DNA from: Anthoceros angustus
Taxonomy: Eukaryota > Streptophyta > Anthocerotopsida > Anthocerotales > Anthocerotaceae
NCBI GenBank assembly: GCA_010909165.1
Contig: VJWM01000106.1
Span: 62,001-126,000 of the forward strand
DNA length: 64,000 nucleotides
Direction of reading: 5' to 3'
Below the pieces are notes generated by a model. It worked only from the letters and a program-made list of their open reading frames with translations, had not been told where the DNA came from and searched no databases. The translations under genes and the position numbers were made by a program. Each line of letters starts with the position of its first letter. Positions within the stretch are counted from its first letter, which is position 1. Below are positions 32,899 to 44,189 of this stretch, piece after piece.

Positions 32899-35800
32899 CT
32901 AGTATTCCACACTCTTCCTCTTCACTGTCATGCTAGAGGCGGCGGGCCAATCATCTGTAAGATCGGCCACGACTCGCACAGAGTTGTCATCTTCTGCTCG
33001 CAAATAGAAACAAGCAAAGAACAAAGAAATGTCAACATAATCAACTAACATACGGATGAAACCAACCAACACATGCCGCAAGCTTCCCTGTAACCGCCAT
33101 TCTTCAAGACGCTTCTCGCTTTGGGCTCCAACCAACAACGTTGACCTCCCTTTCTTCCAGCGCATTTCTATGTCTAGGTGGCACTTTGAATTCAAACCTT
33201 GCAAAGATAATCATACGCACAGGCAAAACAACTGGCAAAGGAGGCTTGTCATTCCCGAGTTTGTAAACTCCTTTCCCCTTCACGCTCATAGTAGATCCCG
33301 AACAACCATTTCGCCCGCCGCTGCCCTTCATACCACCTCGCCCTGCACCTTCGTCATGTCACCCATGGGCGCTTGTTGCATTTGATGATGTAAACGCTCA
33401 CCGCTTCTTGCATTTCGCCAACACCGCAGTTGTCCCTGTATGCAGAAGTAGTCCTCTTCAATCTCTTCATCTTATGCCTCTTCTTCCTCCTCTTGTCTAT
33501 GTTGTTTCGCACTGGTACCTTCCTAGCTCCTCTCTGATTTGCGCTTTGCTCCACCCGGTGTTAAATGACCCACTCGTGTCCAATGTATGTCCACCACCGC
33601 TACATCCTTCAAGGTCCAAAGATGGGTTCTCCAACATCAGAGAGGTAAGCAATGGTCGCATGAAGGAGCCTTCACACTATGGACATGTGCACCAACTTCC
33701 TCTGGGAGCACAGATGGCAATAGCTCTGAGTCGCCTTCTCATGGTCAAGAAGATTTGTTCGCAGCCTTGCCTTGCCGATAGCTCGATGTGGGATGCTCCA
33801 AGTGCGACCTCACCACAACTCGCTTGTGTATGGTCGGCACTGGCACATGGATGCCAAGCGACAAGATGGTATTCAGCAACACATCCCTAGATGCGTGGGG
33901 CTCAAGAGATGAAGGGACTACTATTATGTCCCCCCGATTGCTGAGATTGTGATGGCACGGGACCTGCAGCTAGGTCCAGAGGTTGTGATCATGTGACCCC
34001 CTCAAGTGCAACCACTTGATAGCTCATGTGGCCCCTCAAGTGCAACCACCGCTTTGGATTGTCGGGCTGTGGCTGGTTGTTCCTCCTTCGCACAACCGGA
34101 TGCGCCTTGCTTCTGATCACCCACATGTTCCACGGATGCTCCATCATTGCTGGATTCTCCATATGGTGTATACCTCCTAAAACGGCCATCATATCCACCA
34201 CCGCCTTCTCGCCAATAGCCAATACTTCACGGCAAGCGCTGTAGTCTCCCCATCGCGGGCCCTTTCTTGGTTGCCCACATACATCATCGATCGATGGAGT
34301 CCGCTCCACCATCACTACTTCTTGATTAATTGGACACATGGTCCCGATTTCCTGTGCCACAAATTGGCCACCACTTTTCTCGGCGGAGAGGCCGCTCAAC
34401 TGAACGCAATCCGAGATCGGGCGTGCATGCACTGTGTCCCTGCTCTCGGTGTGTCCAAAATGGCGAAAACCGTAGGGAAGAACTCACTGGTGATGCCGCC
34501 CGACGCAAGGGTGTTGGCAACATCAAAGAACTGCACTCTCCACCCCGACTTCCTAGTCCGCCTAAAACTACAATAGTGTCATAAAATTCAGCACCCCACT
34601 CCTCCAAGGGCTTCGCCTTCACCATGTTAGATGACACACACGTAGCACTAGAAGCCCACTTTGCCATCAACCATGTGCGGGAACCTCTAAGCCACAAGAA
34701 CGAAAAGCGTGCACCGCCTCCTCAAATGCTTGGTAGAGGCAAAAGTCGTGGTAGGAGTGTCCACAAGGAAGGAATGAAAAGTTATGTGCCCCATACCACG
34801 CACAAGGCCACTTCAAGTGGTTCTACTTCACCCACATGCACTTGATTAAGCATCCACTTCAACCTAGACCACTACAAACTGGCACCATGACATCTGCCTC
34901 CACTTGAACAGTGCCAGTGGAAGGTGGTCCACTGCACCATAACCAGTGCAGCTCTATAATTATCACTATCACGTGGAAGGTGCTCCAAAGCACCATAATC
35001 AGTGCACCACCATAACTACCACCTCACTTGGAGCACCATCCACTTGGAGCACACTGCACTATCACAGAACACGACAGCTAGTGGCCCACAACACATCATC
35101 CACTTGAGCGCACTATCATAGAACACGACCACCGGGTCCGATCACCACCATCCACATTCGGACCGACCACCACGATCGACACCATAAAAGACGGTAGCAC
35201 AACAAAGTAATGTGTCAGTACGCTCTGCAGCATCGTATACACATGGTGTACTATGCATTTATCCAAAATTAGGATTCGACCATTGATAAGAAAGAGGTGA
35301 CCAAACTTCATCACGCAACATACCGTACATAAGGGATGTATTCACTTCAACTCCCCAGACCTCTACAAAAGCGGGCTTCAATCCAAGCTGGTGGCCAAAG
35401 AGGCCTGCTGGTCGCCTCATCAAGGAAGATAGTTCACGGTGTGCGCTATGTCTTGCTCATGCGCGCCACCCCTTTTCTCCATATCTCCACAGACTCCTTA
35501 GCGGCAGCTATGGCAAGTTCAGACACCAAGCTCTCCCTTTTCTCCAAAGAACTAATCTTGGTTGTCTTCACTTCTTGACCGTTGACGCAGCCTCATACTT
35601 CTCAAGGCCGCCGCCCAACCCTTTTTCAGCTTGTCAACTTCCTCAGGACCTCCAAGAGAACTTTCTCTTTATGCTTCACCCGCTCAGAATAACTACAAGA
35701 TCCTCTAGAGAACCTGTGAAGGTGCCATGACGCTCTAAACATAGGCCAAGTCCTAGACTTGCTCTCGTGGCCACACACACCCCCCGTCCCTGTATGAATT

Positions 35801-36960
35801 GCGCAACCTCATCATGAGAAGTGGACTCCACGGATCTTTGGTCGCAGTTTCCACCATGGCTCGCTTTGTTTCAAGCTCTTCCCCGTCCCGATGGGCTGCC
35901 TGACCGCTCTCAAGAGGCTAGCACCTTGGACTCGAGCATGAGAGCGTGTCCGCTAATACTCTCCCAGAAGGTCCCCTCGCTTGACCGCCATCCACAAACA
36001 TATGTACCTCAACTTCCTAGTTGTCCTCCACAAGAACATCCTCGCACGCATCTTCTTTTTGTCAAGCCGCTCTTCAACCACACCTCGAAGTGCCTTTGTC
36101 TTGTCATAAGTGAACCACCAATGGAAACACCTTTCAACTTCTCCACACTCCAAGTGCCATCTTCCGAGGAATGAACTTCCCTCGAGGGCCGCCCGACACA
36201 CAATAACACAAATCATCAATGCTTTCCCACCTACTGGAAATCACCTTGCAACTTGCAACACGTCCGAGACCACTTGAATCCTTCTTCTTCCCACTATCGG
36301 CCCAAAACACACTAACGATGAACTCACACCCCAATAAGATCTTTGAATATCGTGAAATGTCCCTAACGTTGAAACCAAAGACTGAGTGTGCCATCTTCTT
36401 CTTTCCAGCCCCGACATTCAGGCTTTCCTTGCAACTTCTTGACATGTTCGGTCCTTTCACGCACCTCCGCCTTCTTCCCTTCCTCAAACAAACTCGCTCT
36501 TCAAAGTCACCATATTGTTAACTGGCCAACTAAAAGCGAAAACAGAGAAGCGCCAGAGCATGATGGATGGATCAAATCCATGAAAACGAAAACAACAACA
36601 GAAAACATCCTTCCATCTTTCACTCCCTTCTCCAGAACCACCACCAACATCCCTTCACCGCCACTTCTTTCTCCAATAAAGAGGTCCATCCCTGTGCCTG
36701 TGGCAGTCCATCTCCACCAAAGCCACCACATCGCTAGCCTCCAACCCGATCCACCACAAGGAGGACCATGACTCGAACTCACACTCAAAGACACCTCGGA
36801 CTGACACCTCCACCATTGGCACACCACAAACTCCGCAGAACTCAACTCGACACCTCCAACTCCGACACCTCCAAGCACACCTCCAACTCCGCACACCTCC
36901 TACTCCAAGACACCTCCAACCCCAACACAACTCCAACCCCAGACACCCAACTTCCATATT
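32899..36960 (-). other. Unrecognised minus-strand open frames in the element's right half
   Basis: Minus-strand frames at 32899-33204, 33989-34432, 34326-34697 and 36134-36487 are moderately protein-like but short and interrupted. Example segments are EVLAIGEKAVVDMM near 34220 and VFGFNVRDISRYSK near 36390. Plus-strand CCACTTGGAGCACC-type short repeats occupy 34860-35120. No transposase, helicase, protease or nuclease motif is visible. They may be a second gene of the element or captured gene fragments. Confidence 0.3.
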
Positions 36961-38160
36961 GCCACTCTCCTCCCAATTCACCACAAGAGCACCACCCATC
37001 GCCCCAACTCCCCAACTCAAAGCCTCCACTCCATGACACCCTTCACTCTACAACATAAAACCAAAGACATGATTAGCCCAATCAGTACACGTTACCATCA
37101 CCACACCGAATCAACACCTCCAACCCCACAAGACACCTAACCACTCCATATTGCCACTTGACAAGCTCCAATCCAATCAACCCGATCAAGACGAGTCCAC
37201 TTCCACCACATCTGAGGTCCACTCCCAACAAAAAGCCAAAACCTGACTTGCTCTACGTCACATGTTGCTCCCTCCCAATTCACCACAAGAGGGTGACCAC
37301 ACACCGTGATCATCCAAACAGCCTCCACTCCATGATTACAGATCGGCCTTCACTCTACAACACAAAACCAAACAGACATGATTAGCCCAATCAGGCGCAT
37401 CACGCTACCATCACCATGTGCACCGAAATCAATGTGAACCGCGTCAAGTGCACAAGCCGCTTTGTTCCGTCTCAAGCAATGACAATGGAGGCCTCTCAAA
37501 GTCGGGCCGCACGACGTTGTCACCACAGCCCCACGCTCAGACGCATGTCATCTCTGATGGTTGTGGGAATGGAACAACCAAGTCGTGAAGCAACTCAAAG
37601 GTGCTTGCCAGCGCCGCACCATCAAACAGCAGTCGCTTGGAACAACATGCCCATCCTGCCGACGCAATCGGATCACATCCAATTGTGTGACGCCAAGCTT
37701 CATCGAAAACACAGCCCCGGCGGCTCCCACATCCGGCTGGGCCATAGACTGCCTCCACTCCCCGAGGGACCGATAAGGCCGTGCACCTCACCGCCCATGA
37801 TCTCAGAGGGCCGACCCTCCAAGAGGGACCCATTTGCAGCTCTTTCCGCCAATCCTCGACCGCGATCTTCACGCCAAGACCAAAGCCTGGGAGCCTCGCC
37901 GCCAAAGTGAGTCCTCAGTGGAGTTAGGAGAACATGTGAAGGCGAAGGAACCTTCTCAGGCTCCCTCATGAGTCCATCGGGCAAGTAGAGTGACGGATCC
38001 ATACAAGCGCAAAAGTCCAATCAACCCGATCAAGACGAGTCCACTTCCACCACATCCGTGAGGTCGGCCACTCCCCAACAAAAGCCAAAACCCCACCTTG
38101 CTCTACGTCACTTGGACCGTGCCCATGGCTCCTCCCACCCAACAAGAGGGGCGACCGTAT
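36780..38160. repeat. Three direct copies of a C-rich segment
   Basis: The block 'ctcccaattcaccacaagag ... catgattagcccaatcag' occurs at about 36970-37085 and 37271-37396. The neighbouring block 'ccaatcaacccgatcaagac ... tgctctacgtcac' occurs at about 37171-37261 and 38014-38111. CACCTCC/CCAACTCC microsatellite lies between 36780 and 37020. Direct duplications of about 0.3 and 0.85 kb explain this. The sequence is C-rich on the plus strand, opposite to the left half of the element. Confidence 0.8.
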
Positions 38161-38172
38161 GTTCAATAATGG

Positions 38173-38805
38173 ATGAACAGCTGGAAGGTGGCGAACGTGC
38201 TACTGCCGCCGTTACACACGGCCGCGCACTGGTCAGGCCACCACGCCGCCGGGAAAAGATGGGACAGGAGCACGAGGGCTGCGAGGGGCCGGACTCGACG
38301 CGCGAGGCAAAGGAAGCCCGCCGTCTCCACCTCGGCCAGTCCAGATCCAGCTACAGGCGGCCAAAGTCCGCAAGGGACATGTCCCTGTCCTGTGAGCGAG
38401 GTCAACCCTAAGCCGCCGCCGCCGTCTTCCAACACCTCCACCGCCCTCCCACACTGGCGCCATCCCACCTCCTCCCACACCTTCATCCTCCCCACCTCCT
38501 CCCACCCTAAACCCTCCTACCTCCTCCCACATCACCGCCCTCCCACATCGCCGCAAAGCATGCCTCCCACACCGCCGCAAAACTCGCCTCATCACTACGA
38601 ACCCCGCCATTCTCCAACACCACCATCAACTTCCCCATTCTCACACGTATTCCCCATCTACTTGGACCAAACCCCACACACACACACAGTGCAACTCATT
38701 TTATCTCGCTCCCACTTCCACAAAAGCAAGCGTAAGCCACAACTAAACCCACTAATTACGCTACACCAAACCGAGATATTTGAAGGCCTATGTGAAACGG
38801 ATTAA
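38173..38805 (+). CDS. Proline-rich low-complexity open frame (probably not a gene)
   Basis: A 210-codon frame dominated by Pro, Ser, Thr and His (for example HPTSSHTFILPTSSHPKP), produced by CCTCCCAC repeats at 38400-38640. No signal peptide and no conserved domain. Low-complexity C-rich DNA gives long frames by chance, so I doubt it is expressed. Confidence 0.15.
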   Translation: MNSWKVANVLLPPLHTAAHWSGHHAAGKRWDRSTRAARGRTRRARQRKPAVSTSASPDPATGGQSPQGTCPCPVSEVNPKPPPPSSNTSTALPHWRHPTSSHTFILPTSSHPKPSYLLPHHRPPTSPQSMPPTPPQNSPHHYEPRHSPTPPSTSPFSHVFPIYLDQTPHTHTVQLILSRSHFHKSKRKPQLNPLITLHQTEIFEGLCETD

Positions 38806-40705
38806 AAAAACCTGCTTTTACCACCACATGTACTAAGCAAGTTATCACTCCAATTTTGATGGAAGTGATGCACCTAAGCGTGCATAGACCCAGAAGATGA
38901 TTTATTCAGAGCAGCCTCAGCCCTCTTATACTACGCCCCAAGTCGGCGGCTTTATTACACCCCTATTCGAGCTGGTGGCTGCCCCAAGACGCCCTAATCC
39001 TACCGCCTACCATCCTATTCCTCCCTCTTATCTCCTTCACGGCGGTGGCCTGGAAGGTCCCGGGTCTGGCCTCTAGACAGGGTCCAATCTCCGTCTCCGA
39101 TAGCTATGGGCGCATCTAATCGGATGATCCGCGAGGCGGACCCTTCCTCTTCCCGAATCCTATCGTTGTTATGGCTGACGACCGCCAGCTACAACGCCCC
39201 CTCGGCCCCCGAGTGGGTCCTCCCTAGGGGCCACCGACCGACCGCCTCCCCCAGTAAGTCGAGGGACTCCTCCTTGCTTCCCGAGTCCGGGACCTCGGAT
39301 CCGGCCTCGACTCCCGAGTCCGAACTTGAGTTCCGCTTATTTCCGAGTCCGGCCTCACGGGTCCGGCCTCATCTTCGGGTTCGGACCTCGTGGTCCGAAC
39401 ACACGGGTCCGGTCCCCAAGCTCGGACCCCTTATCTGGGACCTTCATCGCTAGGCCCTCATCTCTACCCAATCACCCTTGTCTTGGGTCGGGTTGGTTCT
39501 CCTTCCGCCCCTTCAGTGGCCCCCACCTCTATCCTCCCAGTTGCGGTGGACTTACCTTGAGGTCCGCTATTGGCGTCTGCCCCGCTCCTCCCGAGGCTCT
39601 TCCCCGCTTGCCTCCAAACAGGCCACTAGGGTCCCTGCAGCCCCCATGTCCTTCATCCCTTCTGAGCCTTCCGGGTCCGCCTGCTTGTAGCGGCGCCGAG
39701 AGGCTTCCAATGCCTTAAGGAGCTCGGTGTGGTAATAGGCAAAATCCGAGTCAATTTCTTTGGATTGCCTCTTCCACATGTGCGGAGCACCATACTCCTT
39801 TCGCCATTGGTGCTCAGGAGGCCGTCTTTGTCTTCTTGGACCATCTCCCTACCCAGGTTCGGGTGGGCCGGGCGAATCTCGCGAGGCCACAAGGGGCGCC
39901 TCGGTCACCTCCACCTGCATTGTTGCTCCACGCTCGGCTCCGTCGTTTCCGCTCTGCTTTGCCCGGCTTACATAAGCGCGCTCCTTCCGCCTTCCTTATC
40001 TAGACCAGCGGCTTCTGCGTCGGTCTCCTCTCGCTCCCCTTCCGCCTTCCTTATATGGACCAGCTTCTTTTCTCGTCTGCTCTCGCTCCCCTTTCATCAC
40101 GGCCTTTAGCTCCGCCATCTCCCCTCTCCAGACGGTCGGGCAACTACCCGTGCGGTGCGTCTCGAGTCCTTCTCCATTTCGGCGTCCTCCTTGTTCCATC
40201 GCCTTACCTCCTCCGTTACAGCAGTGGGCCGCTCTATCTCGTTCGTGATCCGTGATCACGCCTGCAGATGCCATTCCGCTCAGGTAACTTGGAGCCGCTG
40301 ACTCGAGGTCTCTTGCGCTCTTCCATCTCCGCCATTTGCTCCACTTCGGCAGGTCCGGAGATCCTCCATCTCTCTGTCGGGCTTCCTTCTCCGGCATGGG
40401 TGGCCCGCACCACCTCCCCCCGCCTCCCCTCTCTTCAAATTAGCCGCGGCTATCCCTGCCGTCTCCCTCCACGGTTTCGATCACGCCCGATAGTGATCGC
40501 GGCTCGATCAACGGATGGCGAGGCTTAAGCGAAGTCCAGCGTTTGGTTATACGATCGGTTCCGGCCTTCACGAGACTAGAAAACACGCGGAGCGCCATTT
40601 TGTATGTTCCCGCGGAGGTTCCTTCCCGTGTGTAATTTTGAATTTCGGTGACACAGAGGCTGGTCCATGTGACCAAATGACACAACCAGTTTTTTTATGC
40701 TGCGT
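38806..40705. other. GC-rich right arm of the 22-kb element
   Basis: Contains a cluster of GAGTCCGG/GGTCCG motifs on both strands at 39255-39440, and charged minus-strand frames (39567-39779, 39996-40397). Subterminal short repeats are often transposase binding sites, but that role is only inferred. No gene recognised. Confidence 0.4.
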
Positions 40706-40728
40706 GCCACCAAAGCGTGCGGACACCC
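40706..40728 (-). repeat. Right terminal inverted repeat of the 22-kb element
   Basis: Ends ...GTGCGGACACCC. The reverse complement starts GGGTGTCCGCACGC and matches the left terminus in about 17 of 23 positions. The next four bases are the AGAG duplication. Confidence 0.75.
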
Positions 40729-40732
40729 AGAG
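40729..40732. repeat. Target-site duplication, right copy (AGAG)
   Basis: Identical to 18282-18285, immediately outside the ACACCC terminus. Confidence 0.8.
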
Positions 40733-42332
40733 CCGTAATTATCGTGGATAACTGACCTGAATTGTGGATCTGTAGGCCTCTCTCTACGGCCACCCTGGAT
40801 ATGTAATGATGGCTGGCCCCAGAGTCCAGCAACGTTGTGGCTCTAGTCCCTTCTAGTCCCACTAAGAATTTGATGGGAATGTGATCCATGTGGCAAGCAT
40901 TGGCTGCACTGATCCCATAACATGCCTGCACATTGTCTTCGGATGGACCCTCTGTCATTTCTGTTTCTTCAGTCCTAACCGAATGTCCGCTTTTTGTAGG
41001 GGCTGGTGTGTTAGCTGAGCTCCTGGTAGTCTTACCAGTTTCCTTCAACCAAGTAATAAAATCCCTGCGAAAAGGACAGACTCTAGAACCATGTTCGGTG
41101 GACATACACGTGAAGCACATGTACTTCTCGTGATACTGCTGTTTCTCTTCGTCGGTGAGTATCTTGAACACCGGCTTCTTGTCCGTAGCATTGGCTGTCT
41201 TTCCCCACTTGGATTTGAAAGCTCCTGCAGACTCCAGATGTTTGTACTTATTAGTACTGTAGTTAATCGCAGCTTTCATGGCCTCACCTAGGGTGCTTGG
41301 ATTGGTTTGATAGACGTTTGCCCTCATGTCGAACTTCAGCCCATCGATGAACTTCTCGATTTTTTGTTCCTCGTCGAGATGTGGCATGTCCAGGGTGAGT
41401 TGGAGGAAGCTGTCACAGTAGTCCTGTACAGTTCCTTGCTGGAAGATGGTTCTGAACTGGTGGTATAGCTCCTTACGGTGGTTCACTGGCAAGAATTGTT
41501 GGAGAAATAGCTGTTTGAAGAAACCCCAAGAGTATACGGAGGGTTCCATTCCTAAGTCCACTTGCTTCTCCCGTTGGTGCCACCACCGGGCGTACCCTTC
41601 CAAGCTCATAACACAGAACTGAATTTTTTGAAGGTCATCCTCCTCACTGGCGGCAAGATATTTGTCCATCTTGTCCAGCCAGTCATGCACACTTTGTGCA
41701 TCCTTGATACCGCCGAACAAGTCTTGGTCTTGATCTTCCTTTGCAACTCCTTGTCAAGTTGCGCTCTAGGCTTGAACATCGTTTCTTCACCTTCTCCCAA
41801 CTCTGAGGTAGTCCTACCCTTTTGGCTCTCCCAGTGTTCATAGCACAACAGCTGTAGCCGCCTGACCAATGCCCGGATATCCTTATTATCCTTCTCACCA
41901 GGTAGGAGCTCCCACTCACTGCTCAGGATAGCTTCTTCACCTGGCCCCGACCGCGATTCACGATCTCCGCCTCGGGTCTCCTACACTCGGCAGCCTGGTT
42001 GTTGGGATGGTGAAGGCTGCTTCTCTCATTGACCGAGACGGTTGTTCCAAATGCACTGGTGGGGGAGTCGGTGTATCTGGTACAGGGACCGCTAGAGCCT
42101 GCAGCACTCCTTCTAGCTGCCGTTCAAGCCTGGTTTGTCCTTCTCCGACTCGCTCCTCCACCTTCTTGATGGCTTCTTCGACACTCTTCAACTTCAGATC
42201 CTGCCGCATCAAACCTGCAGATAATTCTTCACAACTCTTCTCCACACCGCAGGTGCGTCGTTCAACTTCTTGCAAGATGTCGCCCGCTGCTGCAAGTGCA
42301 TCGGTTTGGACACCTCCAACTCGTCCGTGCAT
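40733..42332 (-). mobile_element. Ty3/gypsy retrotransposon gag and start of protease
   Basis: On the minus strand, from about 42332: a Gag N-terminal coiled coil (SVEEAIKKVEERVGEGQTRL), then the retrotransposon Gag core in the 40695-41720 frame (DWLDKMDKYLAASEEDD, YARWWHQREKQVDLG, FLQQFLPVNHRKELYHQF). A zinc knuckle CFTCMSTEHGSRVC fits C-x2-C-x4-H-x4-C. The aspartic protease active site LLDSGASHHYIS follows about 45 residues before the insertion point. Gag has two frame breaks (near 41720 and 41960) but the 341-codon core is intact. The rest of protease and all of pol lie at 15.74-18.28 kb, displaced by the 22-kb insertion. Strong assignment. Confidence 0.95.
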
Positions 42333-43400
42333 CTGATCTATCTCTCCTTCCGTCCATGCGTGGTCGTCGAGATCCTCTTCCTCTCCGCTCGCTGCCGCAC
42401 GGAGGGGCTCGGCGCATCACACCTTCACCCTGGTCTCTAGCGACCGTCTCTCTCCCATCTAGGTTCGACTCTTCCCAATCTGTGGTTTGTTGGAGGATGA
42501 GCCGCCTCCGCCGGCTTTGTCCTTCACTTTCCTTCCGGTCATGGGCCCCAACACGTTCATGCTTTGGTGAGGCCTTCACACCTGGGGTCGCATTCCTGCG
42601 CTTTCATGCCAATGTCGCCTATCAGTCGCCTTCTTCACTGCTGCTGGAAATTCGCCTCCCGACGTCCCGTTGGTTAACCAAATCGCTCATCCTTGCTGCG
42701 TGATGATCGAATTCGTGGACTTCCCAGATTTCTTGAATGATGAAATCAATCAATGGCAAGAGCTTTCAACTTCATTCCAAAGACTTGAGTATGCATGCGG
42801 ATGGTGGCACTGGCATTGGAGAGGCCAAATGGGAGGTTCTGGCGCCTGGCATTCCCTTCTACCTTCGCTCTTTTCTCCGCCTCTCTTGCTGGTCCTTCGG
42901 AACGGAGGTGTGTTGTAGATGCGTTACCCTTCAGCATCTCGAACCATTTTCTTCTAAGCCCAAGCCACACCAATCTGGTCCCCGATTTCCTGATCCAGAG
43001 ATGACAGAAAGGTTGGCTCGATACGCAAAATCACGTCTCGATCCTAAGGCAGCGTGAACTCTAGTTGGGCACAAGAATGGCTGCATTTACAGACGTGTCT
43101 TGGTCTCTTGTACATGGAGCGGGGTTCTGCCAAGAATCCCATTTCAACTACTTAATTACCCTCGGTTAATGTGAGCTGCGTATCCTCGCCGCTTCGAATG
43201 TCCACGTTTTGACCTAGGAAGGAGGTGGTACCTGAAGCTATCTTCGCCTTAGCACTCTCGCCGGGAATGCATGGCTGGTGAAATGCCATGGGTCACTTGT
43301 GACATTCCAACTTTAATAGCTTGTCCATATAACCCATAAACTCTCTTTGAGTTTGATCTCTTGTAAAACGGTTTGTTTAAAACCTTGAAGTTCCTTAGTT
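42333..43400. other. Retrotransposon leader side; no clear LTR seen
   Basis: This side should hold the 5' leader and LTR of the minus-strand retrotransposon. I see extra minus-strand open frame to 42579 but no tRNA-complementary primer site and no matching LTR on the other side of pol. The LTR may be truncated, or too diverged to see by eye. Confidence 0.35.
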
Positions 43401-43404
43401 AAGA

Positions 43405-44125
43405 AAAAGAAAGTGTTGTAAAAAGACGCAACATTACACTAGCAAACTATGTCCCACGATTTACAATGTGGTTTTCAATTGAAATTTTGATTATGAAATT
43501 ATTTTACTGATACTTGTTGTAAAAAAGATGGATAATTTTACAACATCTACATTTTACAACGCAAGTTACAAGGAGAAATCTAAATGATTTAAAATTTTAG
43601 TGACCCTAGTTGTAAAATGGACGTGGCCCTATACAACAAAAACTCTTTACTATGCAAATTACAACGCTAAATTAGAGATATTTTTAAAAATAAAATATTG
43701 TATTGTAAATATACATTCATGTGGTGTAAAAGCAGTGTTCTAAAATCCAAGCTATTGCTGTAAAAGAAGCCTCGTTGTAAAAAGCATATTCTGTGTTGTA
43801 AAAATCATTTTGTTTGTAAAAGATACTGTGTTGTAATTAGAGTAGACGACGTTATAAACCCCGAGTTGTAAAACATCCCTATCGTTGTAAATAGATATTG
43901 TATTGTAATTATGGCATCCCACGTTGTATAAACCCCATGTTGAAAACTATAGTATATTGTAATCTTGCAAACTCTCATTGTAAAAGCTCCTAAAGAGTGC
44001 CACATTGTCAAAATACACCATAAAAAAATACCCACATTGTAAAACATCAAACTCATGTTGTAAAGTGTTAAAATCTATACAAAAATAATACATGGGCTGA
44101 AAACCTCCGTTGTAAGATGAATAGA
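43405..44125. repeat. Field of dispersed GTTGTAAAA repeats
   Basis: AT-rich non-coding stretch in which GTTGTAAA(A/T) or close variants (tgttgtaaaa, cattgtaaaa, cgttgtaaat) recur roughly every 20-45 bp, more than twenty times, with variable spacers. No frame is conserved. This is not a simple tandem array, since spacer sequence differs between motifs. Confidence 0.8.
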
Positions 44126-44189
44126 CGTCTAAAAACCCCCTCTCTCTAGTTTTGAAGGGGTAGTAAAGTACTGGTTTTCCTAGTATTGC

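Larger units (their letters stand above)
18286..40728 (+). mobile_element. 22.4-kb DNA transposon nested in the Ty3/gypsy element
   Basis: Boundaries come from three agreeing signs: imperfect inverted termini beginning GGGTGT, a perfect 4-bp direct duplication AGAG on both sides, and the fact that deleting the insert with one AGAG restores an uninterrupted protease frame (gag-protease side ends at 40733, pol side resumes at 18285). Content from left: an AT-rich non-coding arm, G-rich minisatellites, repeated blocks, degraded transposase-like gene copies (24.26-31.23 kb), unrecognised minus-strand frames, C-rich repeats and a GC-rich right arm. A 4-bp duplication fits superfamilies such as Sola, Academ or Ginger; Sola seems the best guess from the transposase, but this is unverified. 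Internal tandem duplications inflate the size; the unduplicated element may be about 15-16 kb. Confidence 0.78.

Noticed and set aside
36507-36896. Gly/Val-rich 129-aa minus-strand protein
   Set aside because: Produced by CACCTCC microsatellite; low complexity, no conserved features.
18286-40728. CACTA or Helitron identity for the 22-kb element
   Set aside because: The termini do not start CACTA and the duplication is 4 bp, not 3; Helitrons make no duplication and end CTRR with a hairpin.
40695-42332. Endogenous plant pararetrovirus
   Set aside because: Gag with a CCHC knuckle followed by protease, RT, RNase H and integrase in that order fits an LTR retrotransposon; no movement-protein region is seen.
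43405-44125. CRISPR-like array
   Set aside because: Regularly recurring short motif, but the repeat is only 9-10 bp, spacing is irregular and the DNA is eukaryotic.
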